Assembly: GCA_033764335.1 (NCBI GenBank)
Contig: JANRJC010000059.1
Location: 1-64,000 of the forward strand
Source of the DNA: JAGQVA01 sp033764335
GTDB taxonomy: Bacteria > Bacteroidota > Bacteroidia > J057
Reading direction: 5' to 3'
Length of the DNA: 64,000 nt
Part shown: positions 62,757 through 64,000 of the stretch, in pieces
Layout of the letters: each line of letters opens with the position of its first letter
Position numbering within the stretch: position 1 is the first letter of the stretch
Position numbers and translations under genes: made by a program
Notes under the pieces: model-generated
Told to the model about the DNA's origin: nothing
Databases searched by the model: none
What the model saw: the letters and a program-made list of their open reading frames with translations, nothing else

Positions 62757-64000
62757 TCATCTGCGGTTTAACCGCCAGGCACTGACGGGGGTAAAAGGAT
62801 GAGCCTCCGCCGCAGAGGGCCGTGTTTTGTTGCCATTCAGCGCGATTTCGGCAATCAACCCTGCTACTACGGCCTCTTCTTCGGTCAAATCTTTTTTCAA
62901 ATAATCGGGATGGAAATACTGGCTTACAAAATGGGTATCAAAATTTCCCGATGTAAATGCCTCGTGCTCCAAAACAAACCGGCAAAAGTCCAGGGTCGTC
63001 TGGATTCCGACGATTTCGTATTCATCTATGGCTCGGATCATTTTACGAATCGCCGCTTCCCGGGTCGTGTCAAACACGATGAGTTTGGCAATCATCGGAT
63101 CATAGTAGATGGGAATATCCATTCCTTCGTCAAAACCGTCGTCCACCCGTATCCCGCTGCCTTTGGGCGGGCGATAAACCTCTAGTTTTCCGATGTCGGG
63201 AAGAAAATTATTGGCAGGATCTTCGGCATAAACCCTTATTTCCAACGCGTGGCCATTGATACGGAGGGTTTCCTGAGTAAAAGGAAGCGGGTTTCCTTCG
63301 GCGATGCGTATCTGTTCGCGCACCAGATCAATGCCGGTGATCATTTCCGTGACAGGATGTTCGACCTGAAGACGAGTATTCATTTCCAGGAAATAAAAAT
63401 TCAGGTTTTCATCGAGGAGAAACTCTACGGTTCCGGCGTTTACATAATTGCACGACTTACATACATTGACGGCGGCTTCGCCCATTTTTCGCCGCAATTC
63501 TGGGGTAAGAATGGAAGAAGGAGCTTCTTCGATCACTTTTTGGTGGCGTCGCTGGATGGAGCATTCGCGTTCAAAAAGATAAACCGTATTGCCCTGGCTG
63601 TCGGCCAAAACCTGTATTTCGATATGACGGGGGGAGCTTACATATTTTTCAATAAAAACCGCACCGTTGCCGAAGGCATTTTGAGCTTCGCTGACAGCGC
63701 GCTCCATTTGTGAGACAAATTCGCCCGGCTCGGTTACGATCCGCATGCCTTTCCCTCCGCCGCCGGCGGAGGCTTTGATCAGGACGGGGAACCCGATTTC
63801 TGCGGCGATTTTTTGCGCGACGGGTACATCGGCAATGGCCTCATCCAGACCGGGTACAAGAGGCACATTATAGGCTTTGGCGGCTTGTTTGGCCGAAAGT
63901 TTGTCCCCCATAATATCCATGGCATCGGCCCCGGGGCCGATAAAAATAATTCCTGCTTCGGCAACCCTCCGGGCAAACGCTGCATTCTCCGAAAGAAAAC
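62757..64000 (-). CDS. accC: Biotin carboxylase subunit of acetyl/propionyl-CoA carboxylase, 5' end outside window
   Basis: About 414 residues visible; the frame runs off the window end and should continue for about 80 residues to the start. Visible motifs: LSENAAFARRVAEAGIIFIG, DAMDIMGDKLSAKQAA, ATP-grasp loop KASAGGGGKGMRIV, and the catalytic region VSSPRHIEIQVLADSQGNTV, ECSIQRRHQKVIEEAPS, LEMNTRLQVEHPVTE. The C-terminus ends with no biotin-carrier domain, so carrier and carboxyltransferase are separate subunits. It carboxylates biotin with bicarbonate and ATP. First visible gene of a run with DUF434 and the acyl-CoA ligase. Confidence 0.93.
   Translation of the reverse strand, partial: FLSENAAFARRVAEAGIIFIGPGADAMDIMGDKLSAKQAAKAYNVPLVPGLDEAIADVPVAQKIAAEIGFPVLIKASAGGGGKGMRIVTEPGEFVSQMERAVSEAQNAFGNGAVFIEKYVSSPRHIEIQVLADSQGNTVYLFERECSIQRRHQKVIEEAPSSILTPELRRKMGEAAVNVCKSCNYVNAGTVEFLLDENLNFYFLEMNTRLQVEHPVTEMITGIDLVREQIRIAEGNPLPFTQETLRINGHALEIRVYAEDPANNFLPDIGKLEVYRPPKGSGIRVDDGFDEGMDIPIYYDPMIAKLIVFDTTREAAIRKMIRAIDEYEIVGIQTTLDFCRFVLEHEAFTSGNFDTHFVSQYFHPDYLKKDLTEEEAVVAGLIAEIALNGNKTRPSAAEAHPFTPVSAWRLNRR

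Noticed and set aside
1..64000. tRNA, rRNA or riboswitch genes
   Set aside because: I scanned for the T-loop pattern GGTTCGAATCC, 16S/23S landmarks and common riboswitch cores and saw none; small RNAs cannot be excluded by eye.

Overview
The window reads as chromosomal DNA of a Bacteroidota bacterium, probably from the Saprospiria/Lewinella side of the phylum (lineage is inference). Support: a C-terminal type IX secretion (T9SS)-type sorting domain on a large secreted protein; a GldA-like gliding ABC ATPase; several secreted lipoproteins, SusD-free; VPS10/sortilin-like, M61, LRR and PKD proteins typical of the phylum; and promoters of the Bacteroidota form TTTG-N19/20-TAnnTTTG (clear at 23431, 51628 and 3598). 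GC content is intermediate. I see no rRNA, tRNA or CRISPR array.

Layout. 1-2.9 kb is an accessory patch: the 3' part of a STAND/TPR protein with near-identical 144-bp repeats, an addiction-module antitoxin gene cut by a 201-bp palindromic element with a target duplication, and a VapBC-like locus whose toxin has lost its middle, bracketed by 40-bp direct repeats. 3-23 kb is mostly ordinary single genes: DJ-1/PfpI, an AAA/PD-(D/E)XK protein, a beta-barrel, Gfo/Idh/MocA oxidoreductase, Crp-like regulator plus SRPBCC protein, GldA, an oligopeptide-type binding lipoprotein, M61 peptidase, a K+/H+-type antiporter, a hybrid histidine kinase, a VPS10 protein, an LRR protein and an FG-GAP lipoprotein. 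23.4-26.8 kb is again accessory: a DUF4240 + GIY-YIG-like pair with its own promoter, DUF72, and an HNH nuclease that has lost its catalytic centre.

26.8-34.9 kb carries HMG-CoA reductase, a patatin and a MoxR ATPase/VWA pair. The usual adjacency of MoxR and VWA is interrupted by a 3.5-kb island holding a HigB/HigA-ImmA/IrrE toxin-antitoxin operon, a frameshifted small ORF and an orphan TaqI-type adenine methyltransferase. 35-41.8 kb holds a GNAT-nitrilase fusion, a PKD/PQQ-like secreted protein, a ComB-type phosphatase, an alpha/beta hydrolase, an orphan Panacea antitoxin and a bacilliredoxin. 41.9-47.6 kb is a three-gene secreted-protein operon with no assignable function; it is the best candidate for undescribed surface biology here. 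47.7-64 kb is mostly housekeeping: aminotransferase, a long charged coiled-coil protein, PurB, a DinB pseudogene, flippase + glycosyltransferase, LysA, SulP transporter, acyl-CoA ligase, DUF434 protein and biotin carboxylase (cut by the window end).

A recurring theme is decay by internal deletion: VapC, HNH and DinB each keep both ends but have lost the middle. All family names come from reading motifs by eye; no database search was possible.
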